NCBI GenBank assembly: GCA_025934475.1
Contig: JAICXZ010000246.1
Location: forward strand, 1 to 5,668
Direction: 5' to 3'
Origin: Mucilaginibacter sp.
Lineage (GTDB): Bacteria > Bacteroidota > Bacteroidia > Sphingobacteriales > Sphingobacteriaceae
Length of the DNA stretch: 5,668 nucleotides
Part shown: piece by piece, positions 1-5,668 of the stretch
Layout of the letters: every line of letters starts with the position of its first letter
How positions within the stretch are numbered: position 1 is the stretch's first letter
Position numbers and translations under genes: made by a program
The notes under the pieces: generated by a model
The model's database searches: none
Told to the model about the DNA's origin: nothing
Seen by the model: only the letters and a program-made list of their open reading frames with translations

Positions 1-2407
1 CGATGTGCTCAATTATGCAGTGCCGATCCTGAAAACTACCCACCAGCAGCACGAAACCGAGATGTTGAGGATTATAGCGGCATCTTACTTTGCCATCTCC
101 GACTATAAAAACTCAGTTGCATACTATAACCGTTTTGAGGCGCAGGATAGGGGCCGTACCCAAAATACGCAGGATAGCTACCAGATGGGTTACGCTAATT
201 ATAAGATGAACAACTACACCAAATCTGCCCAGGAGCTGGTGAAACTGGTTGATCAGAATGATATCTATAGCCAGAACGGTAACTACGCATTGGGTAACGT
301 ATTCCTGAAGCTGAATAACAAGCAAAGCGCCCGCAACGCCTTCTTTGTGGCATCAAAAATGAATTTTGATCCGCAATTGCAGGAGGATGCTTTGTACGAA
401 TATGCTAAACTATCTTACGAGCTTGATTTCAATACCGCTGCTTTGGAGGCAACCCGCCAGTATTTGAAAAATTATCCCCGCTCGGCCCGTACCGACGAGA
501 TGAAAACCCTGCTCGGAGAAGAGTTACTGAATTCGCATAACTACAAAGAGGCTGTCGAGATACTGGAGCCTATCCCTAATAAATCGGCCAGCGCCAGGGC
601 AGCTTATCAAAAGGTTACCTATTATAGGGGTTTGGAGTTTTATAACGAACGCGCGTTTGAGAATGCTATTGGTATTTTCCTGCGTTCGCTCAAATTCCCG
701 ATGGATAAAAAGGTGCAGGCGCTTACCGTGTACTGGATGGCGGAGTCCATGTATGAAGTACGCAAGTACGGCGAATCAGTTAGCAATTTCGAGCGCTTTT
801 TGGATATGGACGGGGCAGAGGACTTGCCGATTTATAACTATGCCAACTATGGCCTCGGTTATGCAGCCTTTTATGCTGAACAATACCGCAAGGCAGCTAC
901 TTATTTCGAAAGATTTCTGAAGGGTGGCGCAACCGACAAAAATACCATTAATGATGCGGTAACCCGTTTAGGCGATAGTTACTTCGTGCTGAAAAGCTAT
1001 ACCGAAGCGCGCAATTATTACGATCGCATTATATCCCAGCACAGTAAAGGCGAAGATTACGCCTTATTTCAGCGTGGCATGATACAGGGACTGCAAGGTA
1101 ATCCTGATGCCAAGATCAGCACGCTAAATGATGTGCTGAGCCAATTCCCGAATTCTGATTATGCAGACGATGCATCCTTTGAGATCGCCTACACTTACTT
1201 CCTGAAGGGCGATGGAACTACGGCCAAGGCAGACCTGCTTTCGATGATTCAAAAATACTCGCACAGCAGCTATATCCCGCGTGCCTTAGTAACCATGGGT
1301 TTGATTGATTACAACGCTGGTAACGATGATCAGGCCATTGTATCCTTTAAGAAGGTAATTGCAGATTATCCATCGAGCGAGGAGGCCAAACAATCGCTGA
1401 AACAGATCGAGAAGATATATACGGATAAAGGCGATGCGCAAACATTTATCGCGTATGCGGCCACAACGCCTATCGGTAATTTCTCGGCGTCAGAGCAGGA
1501 GGGCATCATGTTCAACGCGGCCAACAGTCTTTATTTAAGAGGAGATGCTGCCGGAACTGTACAGGCTGTAAATGCTTATTTCGATAAATTCCCGACCAAG
1601 CCGATATACGAAAAACAAGCAAGATTTATTCGTGCTGAAAGTTTGGTTGCCCTCGGCAAACCGAATGACGCAGTTAACGATTACAATGTGATACTGAACG
1701 ACTGGACAAGCGCTTATACCGAGAAATCGCTCATCAGTATGGCTAAGTTGTATATGGCGCAAAAAAGGTATAATGATGCCATCACCTATTTGAAGAAGCT
1801 GGAGACTACTTCAGAATATAAAGCCGACTACACCTTTGCAGTCAACAACCTGCTTTTGTGCTATTCGAAAATGAATGCGCCAGACGATGTTCTGAAATAC
1901 GTGCACTTGGTGCGTGAAAACGAGAAGTCGTCGCAGGAAGACAAATTCAGAACAGGTCTTTATGCCGGCATAGCTGATATGCAAAAGGGAGACACCACGG
2001 CGGCAGTGAAAGAGTTTGAGTACACGGTGGCCAATACTAAGACTATCGATGCTGCTGAATCCAAGTACAATATTGCCAATATCCAGTACCACAAGCGGCA
2101 GTACAAAACGTCGCAGAAAACCTGCTTTGATTTGGTGAAGGAGTTGCCGAACTATGACTACTGGGTAGCTAAAACCTTTATCCTGTTGGCCGATGACTAT
2201 GTGGCATTGAAGGATGACTTCCAGGCGAAAGCGACGCTGCAAAGTGTAATTGAAAATTATAAAGGTAAGGATGATATACTACCGACCGCGCAGCAAAAAT
2301 TGGAAGCACTGGGCGGCAGTAAACGAAAATTGAAACCAGTGGATACCAGCCAGCAAAAAGCTGCTCCTGATACCACAACCACTGCACCAGATACAACTAA
2401 GAACTAA
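1..2407 (+). CDS. Long periplasmic TPR-repeat protein, 5'-partial (YbgF/CpoB-like repeats)
   Basis: The frame is open from the left edge (first whole codon at 2-4) to TAA at 2405-2407, so the true start and any signal peptide lie upstream. The GTG at 5 is inside the first visible helix and is not a start. Numbering residues from position 5, about 19 degenerate TPR-like helix pairs follow one another, for example near 21-47, 127-157, 201-232, 276-306, 386-419, 423-456, 534-566 and 718-752. Many show the typical small residue, Tyr, Ala and closing Pro positions (KNYP, SQFP, ADYP, DKFP). Residues 386-470 look most like YbgF/CpoB and BamD-type repeats (FPNSDYADDA, ADYPSSEEA). The C-terminal tail (about 771-800) is hydrophilic and Thr/Pro-rich, with two PDTT motifs. 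No catalytic residues are seen. The likely role is a periplasmic or outer-membrane-associated protein-binding scaffold. It is far longer than CpoB, so orthology is not implied. Downstream spacing of 17 bases suggests cotranscription with the barrel gene. Confidence 0.9.
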   Translation, partial: DVLNYAVPILKTTHQQHETEMLRIIAASYFAISDYKNSVAYYNRFEAQDRGRTQNTQDSYQMGYANYKMNNYTKSAQELVKLVDQNDIYSQNGNYALGNVFLKLNNKQSARNAFFVASKMNFDPQLQEDALYEYAKLSYELDFNTAALEATRQYLKNYPRSARTDEMKTLLGEELLNSHNYKEAVEILEPIPNKSASARAAYQKVTYYRGLEFYNERAFENAIGIFLRSLKFPMDKKVQALTVYWMAESMYEVRKYGESVSNFERFLDMDGAEDLPIYNYANYGLGYAAFYAEQYRKAATYFERFLKGGATDKNTINDAVTRLGDSYFVLKSYTEARNYYDRIISQHSKGEDYALFQRGMIQGLQGNPDAKISTLNDVLSQFPNSDYADDASFEIAYTYFLKGDGTTAKADLLSMIQKYSHSSYIPRALVTMGLIDYNAGNDDQAIVSFKKVIADYPSSEEAKQSLKQIEKIYTDKGDAQTFIAYAATTPIGNFSASEQEGIMFNAANSLYLRGDAAGTVQAVNAYFDKFPTKPIYEKQARFIRAESLVALGKPNDAVNDYNVILNDWTSAYTEKSLISMAKLYMAQKRYNDAITYLKKLETTSEYKADYTFAVNNLLLCYSKMNAPDDVLKYVHLVRENEKSSQEDKFRTGLYAGIADMQKGDTTAAVKEFEYTVANTKTIDAAESKYNIANIQYHKRQYKTSQKTCFDLVKELPNYDYWVAKTFILLADDYVALKDDFQAKATLQSVIENYKGKDDILPTAQQKLEALGGSKRKLKPVDTSQQKAAPDTTTTAPDTTKN

Positions 2408-2412
2408 GAATA

Positions 2413-2420
2413 GAGGAAAG
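2413..2420 (+). promoter_or_regulatory. Weak purine-rich ribosome-binding-like stretch
   Basis: GAGGAAAG lies four bases before the ATG at 2425, inside the 17-base gap between the TPR gene and the barrel gene. It is only a partial Shine-Dalgarno match. Bacteroidota starts commonly lack strong ones, so it supports but does not decide this start. The signal peptide directly after the ATG is the stronger argument. Confidence 0.35.
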
Positions 2421-2424
2421 CAAG

Positions 2425-4239
2425 ATGAAATACAGATATATATATGCGTTTCTGGCCTTAGCGATGGTGTTCTTTGTTGCCTCAGCTGATGCCCAAAACA
2501 AATCTTCTAAAAAGAAACAGGCGGCTAAAACCACTAAAACTACCAAACCAGCCAAGCCCGCTGCAAAACCTGCTGCCAAACAACCTGAAAAAAAAGCTGC
2601 TGAACCAGCCACGACCCAGGATACAACGAATAAAGGCAATGCGCTGACGGAAGAAATCGTGGTAACTACGGCTTATAAGCCGGTATTGGCTGATGCAGTT
2701 AAAATCAGGATAAATCCCGACCTGTCGGATAAAACGCCGTTTAAGGCGCCGCTCACTTATGTGACGCTGGACAAACGCCTGGAGCGGAACACCGATATCA
2801 AACAGCTCGATCCGATGAAAATGCCGAAGGAGGTCGATTCGGTACCCTCTAATAACTATGCGCGACTTGGCCTTGGTAATTTCAAGACCACTTATGGCGA
2901 GTTCTATGTGAACAATGGCCAGAACGAGAGTTTGCAGATCGGGGCGTTTGGAAAGCATTTGGGACAAAGTGGCACCAACATGAACAAGCAAAACGAAATG
3001 ACTGATGAAGTTGGCGGATTTGTGAAGGGGATAACGGGCGATAATACCTTTAGCGCACGTATAAAATACAATAGGCTGGGCACCTATTTCTATGGCTTTA
3101 ACCAGGCCGATCCTCCGGGAGCATTTAGTCCGGATGCGCAGCATTTTAATACCGTAAGCGGCGAAGCCGAAGTTACCAAGAACTTTAAGGGCGAGGAAAA
3201 CGAACTCACTTATGCCGTAAAACTGGACGGCTACGTGTGGAACAATGCATATTATGCCCACGAGAGCAACTTAGTGCTAACCGGTTTCCTGAACGAGACC
3301 GTAAAGCAATTTTATGCAGGGTTAGGCGCCTCGCTTGATCTGAGCACCCAAAAAGACAGCTTGTATTCGTTCAATAACAGCATTTTGAGGTTGAACCCAT
3401 ATCTGAAGTTCCAGGGTGATAATTATAAAATAGACGCAGGTCTTAACCTCGCCAGGGAGTTCGGCTATTCAGGCCGTGTGTTTATTTTCCCGGCTGCAAA
3501 ACTTGAGTACCAGATTATACCTAAATACGTGCGCATCTTTGTAGAAGCGCGGGGAGATGTAAACAAAACTTCATTACGCGACTTCGCTGACGAGAATCCT
3601 TTCATCGGGCAAAATATCAGCATCATTAATTCGGTTGACAAACTGGATGTGAGCGCGGGTTTGAAGGGCACCATCATACCAGGGCTTGGATTTAAGGTGG
3701 ATGTTTTCCGCAACAGCATCAAAAACTTGCCGATGTTCATAAGTAACTTTAATTCATCTGGCAAAAACAATCCATTTACTGTTGTCTACGATGGTGGCAA
3801 TTCGCGGGTTACTGGTTTAAATGGCGAACTGACTTACAGGGCATCTGATACCTTCGATATTTTTGGCCGGGTTGAGTTCAGAAACTATTCGCTGGCTACT
3901 GAGGCTGAACCATGGAACCTGCCTAAATTTAAGTTGACAATGGGAACAGCCTTCCACGTTACGCCAAAGCTGACCATCAACGCTACGCTGTTGTACAGGG
4001 GAAGCGCATTTGATCGCACCGACATCAGATCTCTTACCCCGGGCGGTCCTGTATTTACACCCACTATCGTAACGATCAAAGGTTTTGCCGATTTGAACGG
4101 TGGCGTCGAGTATAGACTGAACGACCGTTTTTCAATATTTGGCCAGGTGAACAATATATTAAATACAACAAATCAGGTGTGGTTATACTATCCTAATTAC
4201 GGATTTAATATCTTTGGAGGTGTTGGGTTTCACTTTTAA
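2425..4239 (+). CDS. Outer-membrane beta-barrel protein, TonB-dependent-receptor-like, without recognisable plug
   Basis: The 604-residue product starts with a clear signal peptide: basic MKYR, a hydrophobic core at about 7-19, and an ADA-Q cleavage site after residue 23. Residues 26-63 are a Lys/Ala/Pro-rich linker and 61-70 a Thr-rich stretch. A TonB-box-like segment, EEIVVTTAYKP, follows at 76-86, then a conserved-looking LADAVKIRINPDLSD. From about 145 to the end the chain alternates polar and hydrophobic/aromatic residues in short strands separated by Asn/Gly/Asp turns, as in outer-membrane barrels. It ends in GVGFHF, with the terminal Phe expected for BAM-dependent insertion. I see no typical plug-domain sequence between the TonB-box-like segment and the barrel. 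It is shorter than most SusC-type receptors, and automated pipelines would probably call it a TonB-dependent receptor. Ligand and transport role are unknown. Location beside an ExbB/TolQ gene suggests an energised or structural envelope role. Confidence 0.85.
   Translation: MKYRYIYAFLALAMVFFVASADAQNKSSKKKQAAKTTKTTKPAKPAAKPAAKQPEKKAAEPATTQDTTNKGNALTEEIVVTTAYKPVLADAVKIRINPDLSDKTPFKAPLTYVTLDKRLERNTDIKQLDPMKMPKEVDSVPSNNYARLGLGNFKTTYGEFYVNNGQNESLQIGAFGKHLGQSGTNMNKQNEMTDEVGGFVKGITGDNTFSARIKYNRLGTYFYGFNQADPPGAFSPDAQHFNTVSGEAEVTKNFKGEENELTYAVKLDGYVWNNAYYAHESNLVLTGFLNETVKQFYAGLGASLDLSTQKDSLYSFNNSILRLNPYLKFQGDNYKIDAGLNLAREFGYSGRVFIFPAAKLEYQIIPKYVRIFVEARGDVNKTSLRDFADENPFIGQNISIINSVDKLDVSAGLKGTIIPGLGFKVDVFRNSIKNLPMFISNFNSSGKNNPFTVVYDGGNSRVTGLNGELTYRASDTFDIFGRVEFRNYSLATEAEPWNLPKFKLTMGTAFHVTPKLTINATLLYRGSAFDRTDIRSLTPGGPVFTPTIVTIKGFADLNGGVEYRLNDRFSIFGQVNNILNTTNQVWLYYPNYGFNIFGGVGFHF
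2500..2613 (+). other. Lys/Ala/Pro-rich periplasmic linker of the barrel protein
   Basis: Residues 26-63 of the mature barrel protein are almost only Lys, Ala, Pro, Thr, Gln and Glu, with repeated KPAKPAAKPAAK-type units. The segment lies directly after the signal-peptide cleavage site, so it should be periplasmic and unstructured or polyproline-like. It resembles the spacer of TonB proteins and H1-like tails in composition only. A role in spanning the periplasm or touching peptidoglycan is a guess. Confidence 0.7.
2647..2682 (+). other. TonB-box-like segment (TEEIVVTTAYKP)
   Basis: Residues 75-86 of the barrel protein contain EEIVVTTAYKP, close to the acidic-hydrophobic-Val-Thr-Ala pattern of TonB boxes. 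It is placed N-terminal to the barrel behind a flexible linker, where a TonB/TolA-type arm could pair with it. The resemblance is visible in the sequence, but binding is inferred. Confidence 0.5.
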
Positions 4240-4271
4240 CAACGCTATAGCCTGACTTATAACGATTTGGG

Positions 4272-5405
4272 ATGGATTTAGCCATTTATATTAACGAACT
4301 GCTGGGCTTAAAAGGCGAAGTGAATGTGCCGGGGATAGGTTTTTTTACTCAGAAGCGCATCAGTGGCTACTACAGCGAGCACGAAGGGAAATTCTATCCG
4401 CCAAGACACGAGATCGTTTTTGACCCGCAGGCAAAGGACGAGGATGGTCTGGCCGTGTACATATCCGAGAAAAAGAATATCTCGCCAGCCTCGGCCAAAT
4501 ATTTCATTGAAAAATATGCTACCGGGTTAAAACAGGAAGCTTCGGTAAAAAGTGCTGCGATAACCGGCCTCGGGCATTTGTTTTACGAATACTCAACGTT
4601 GTCGTTTAAAGCAGATATGGACGCACAGGGCAACGATCCGGCATTTTATGGTTTCGCCCCCGTTGCGGCACAAAAGGTTAGTGATAAGCCTGAGGCGCGG
4701 CCCGAACCGGCCCCTCAAAAAGAGCCGCTTTCAGAACCCGCACCGATTGCAGAAACGCTGAAAGCCAAAGAAGAACCGGTGGAGCAGGAATGGAAACCTA
4801 TATTTGATCCACCTCCTGCTCACGAAGAAGAACCGGAAGAAGTTGTAGAAGAAGAGGAAGAACGCAGAGGCGGCAGACCGTGGGTTATTATATTGCTCAT
4901 CGTCATAATCGGTTTACTGTGTTTTGGCGTAGCTTATCAATTTAAACCTGAATGGTTTGGTAAGCACCGGCCCGTTGATACAACCATCATCGTCAATGGT
5001 TCGCCGCCTGCAGCGACACAACCTGACACCACTAAGCCCGCACAGGCAGATACAACCACTAAGGCTCCAGAAGCACGGCCTGCTGCTAAAACTACGCCAG
5101 CGCAACCGGCAGCTAGCAATGCACCGCAGGGCCTGATGATAGATTCGGCCAAATCTCATTGGGAAGTTTTTTTGAGTGCATTCAAAACAAAAACCAGGGC
5201 TAATGAGGAAATTGAAAAATATAAAGCTGCAGGTATCCCTGCTTTTATATCTCCTGACGCTAAGGGAAAGTTGCTCATCAAAATTATAGCCGGATCTTAT
5301 GACACCGAGCAAGATGCTGAAAAAGCTAAAAACGATCTGATAAAAACAGGAAAGGTCCCTAAGAACATTTATTCACTAGAAATTAAACCCAAGAAAATAA
5401 AATGA
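4272..5405 (+). CDS. Inner-membrane protein: tandem HU (CCDC81-type) domains, TM helix, SPOR domain
   Basis: The 377-residue product has no signal peptide. Residues 1-55 and about 58-125 form two HU/IHF-like units of the bacterial CCDC81-HU type: helical parts (MDLAIYINELLGL; PASAKYFIEKYATGLKQE) precede the beta turns VPGIGFF (19-25) and ITGLGHLF (97-104). Then comes a Pro/Glu-rich linker (about 135-183) and a Glu cluster (185-197). A basic ERRGGR, one TM helix at about 204-222 and a Pro/Thr-rich periplasmic linker to about 288 follow. A SPOR domain occupies about 295-371: a HWEVFLSAFKTKTRANEEI strand-helix and KIIAGSYDTEQDAEKA as the second half. The positive-inside rule puts the HU part in the cytoplasm and SPOR in the periplasm. 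SPOR domains bind denuded glycan strands at the division septum. HU domains bind DNA, although this clade may bind protein instead. The ATG at 4272 lies 32 bases after the barrel gene, with no strong ribosome site. The stop overlaps the next gene (ATGA). Confidence 0.88.
   Translation: MDLAIYINELLGLKGEVNVPGIGFFTQKRISGYYSEHEGKFYPPRHEIVFDPQAKDEDGLAVYISEKKNISPASAKYFIEKYATGLKQEASVKSAAITGLGHLFYEYSTLSFKADMDAQGNDPAFYGFAPVAAQKVSDKPEARPEPAPQKEPLSEPAPIAETLKAKEEPVEQEWKPIFDPPPAHEEEPEEVVEEEEERRGGRPWVIILLIVIIGLLCFGVAYQFKPEWFGKHRPVDTTIIVNGSPPAATQPDTTKPAQADTTTKAPEARPAAKTTPAQPAASNAPQGLMIDSAKSHWEVFLSAFKTKTRANEEIEKYKAAGIPAFISPDAKGKLLIKIIAGSYDTEQDAEKAKNDLIKTGKVPKNIYSLEIKPKKIK
4881..4937 (+). other. Single transmembrane helix with acidic-to-basic flank
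   Basis: Residues 204-222 (WVIILLIVIIGLLCFGVAY) are the only hydrophobic stretch long enough to cross the membrane. A Glu-rich run (185-197) and then RRGGR sit immediately before it. The Arg cluster fixes the N-terminus in the cytoplasm and the SPOR domain in the periplasm. Confidence 0.9.
5154..5384 (+). other. SPOR peptidoglycan-binding domain
   Basis: Residues 295-371 show the two-half SPOR pattern. A beta strand and Phe turn (WEVFLSAF) is followed by an Ala/Asn-containing helix and KAAGIPAFI. The second half has KIIAGSY, then a helix with DAEKAKNDL and a last strand IYSLEIK. KIIAGSY stands where many SPOR domains have RVxVGPF, so the final Phe is replaced by Tyr. Known SPOR domains bind peptidoglycan lacking stem peptides at the septum. 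Confidence 0.8.
5402..5405 (+). other. ATGA stop-start overlap between HU-SPOR and TolQ/ExbB-like genes
   Basis: The TGA of the HU-SPOR gene (5403-5405) overlaps the ATG at 5402-5404 of the next gene. A second in-frame ATG follows at once (5405-5407), so either start gives an overlap of four or one base. This arrangement usually means translational coupling and fixed product ratios. Confidence 0.8.
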
Positions 5406-5668
5406 TGCTATTAGCACAAATCCATGACACGGTACATTCAGTTGCCGACACCGCTAAACACTTGCCACAGGTAGCCGCGCAGGACGATCTGCGCTTTGGC
5501 GATCTCCTTGTAAAAGGAGGATGGGTGATGGTGCCCATCGGGCTGTTGTTTGTGCTTGGTTTGGTGATATTTTTTGAACGGTATTTTACGATTCGCAAGG
5601 CTGGTAAAGACGAATCTAACCTGATGAGCCAGGTGCGCACCAGTATCCTTACAGGTAAGCTGGAATCA
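5402..5668 (+). CDS. MotA/TolQ/ExbB proton-channel family subunit, 3'-partial
   Basis: The frame is open from the ATG at 5402 (or 5405) to the right edge, giving 89 residues of a protein usually of about 220-270. Residues 1-33 are a polar N-terminal segment (MMLLAQIHDTVHSVADTAKH). At 35-64 comes the family hallmark: LLVKGGWVMVPIGLLF running into a hydrophobic helix that ends in FFERYFTIRKAG. This is the first TM segment with the conserved Gly-Gly-Trp entry and the ER pair at its cytoplasmic end. SQVRTSILTGKLES then begins the cytoplasmic region. ExbB and TolQ form the pentameric inner-membrane channel that uses proton flow with ExbD/TolR to drive TonB or TolA. The residues that line the channel lie in later TM segments outside the window, so ExbB and TolQ cannot be told apart. 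An ExbD/TolR gene probably follows. The ATGA overlap points to coupling with the HU-SPOR gene. Confidence 0.88.
   Translation, partial: MMLLAQIHDTVHSVADTAKHLPQVAAQDDLRFGDLLVKGGWVMVPIGLLFVLGLVIFFERYFTIRKAGKDESNLMSQVRTSILTGKLES

Noticed and set aside
5..7. GTG as the start of the TPR gene
   Set aside because: The frame is open to the window edge (GAT at 2-4), no signal peptide or ribosome site is visible, and the GTG falls directly inside repeat sequence. The gene is truncated by the window.
1811..2242. Antisense open frame of 143 codons opposite the TPR gene
   Set aside because: The sense strand encodes clear TPR repeats. The antisense product has no family resemblance and no start context.
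2432..2446. AT dinucleotide run (AGATATATATATGCG)
   Set aside because: It is inside the signal-peptide codons for Arg-Tyr-Ile-Tyr-Ala, too short to be a meaningful repeat, and needs no other explanation.
2482..3261. Long antisense open frame of 259 codons opposite the barrel gene
   Set aside because: It lies wholly opposite a well-supported gene with signal peptide and barrel pattern. Its translation is rich in Arg, Ile, Phe and Cys, has no recognisable domain, and looks like a codon-composition shadow.
4240..4271. Possible promoter (TATAACGATTTG) between the barrel and HU-SPOR genes
   Set aside because: It does not fit the Bacteroidota -7 element TAnnTTTG because the spacing is four bases, not two. 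No -33 element is clear, and the 32-base gap is more consistent with readthrough in an operon.
5513..5530. Near-perfect Shine-Dalgarno (AAAGGAGG) seven bases before an in-frame ATG inside the TolQ/ExbB-like gene
   Set aside because: The bases encode the conserved Lys-Gly-Gly-Trp of the family, and a start here would remove that motif and the N-terminal segment. The upstream ATGA start fits family structure better, and Bacteroidota rely little on this signal.
1..5668. Mobile element, CRISPR, tRNA/rRNA or defence-system signatures
   Set aside because: No terminal inverted repeats, transposase, regularly spaced repeats, RNA-gene folds or defence-type enzymes are visible. The region is compact and looks like core envelope genes.

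Overview
The window reads as a stretch of a Bacteroidota chromosome, most likely from the Sphingobacteriaceae (Pedobacter/Mucilaginibacter-like). That placement is an inference from four things: the protein families present, the near absence of strong Shine-Dalgarno sequences before the starts, the moderate base composition, and a gene order I associate with that phylum. No RNA gene, mobile element, CRISPR array or terminator is visible. Coding density is almost total, and all four genes lie on the + strand.

Layout: (1) positions 1-2407 hold the 3' part of a very long tetratricopeptide-repeat (TPR) protein that runs off the left edge. (2) After a 17-base gap, 2425-4239 encodes a 604-residue outer-membrane beta-barrel protein of the TonB-dependent-receptor-like type. 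It has a signal peptide, a Lys/Ala/Pro-rich linker, a TonB-box-like segment and a terminal Phe, but no plug domain that I can recognise. (3) After a 32-base gap, 4272-5405 encodes a single-pass inner-membrane protein with tandem HU-like (CCDC81-type) domains on the cytoplasmic side and a SPOR peptidoglycan-binding domain on the periplasmic side. (4) Overlapping its stop by four bases (ATGA), 5402-5668 is the 5' part of a MotA/TolQ/ExbB proton-channel subunit that runs off the right edge.

The tight spacing suggests one operon. Together the products could span the envelope: a proton-driven inner-membrane motor, a protein linking cytoplasm to peptidoglycan, a periplasmic TPR scaffold and an outer-membrane barrel that a TonB/TolA-like arm could contact. 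This resembles the logic of the proteobacterial Tol-Pal-CpoB system (TolQ, TPR protein CpoB/YbgF, septal peptidoglycan) but with different parts. The HU-membrane-SPOR protein is the most striking item because it could physically connect the nucleoid, or a cytoplasmic protein, to septal peptidoglycan. The functional link between the four genes is inferred, not shown by the sequence.
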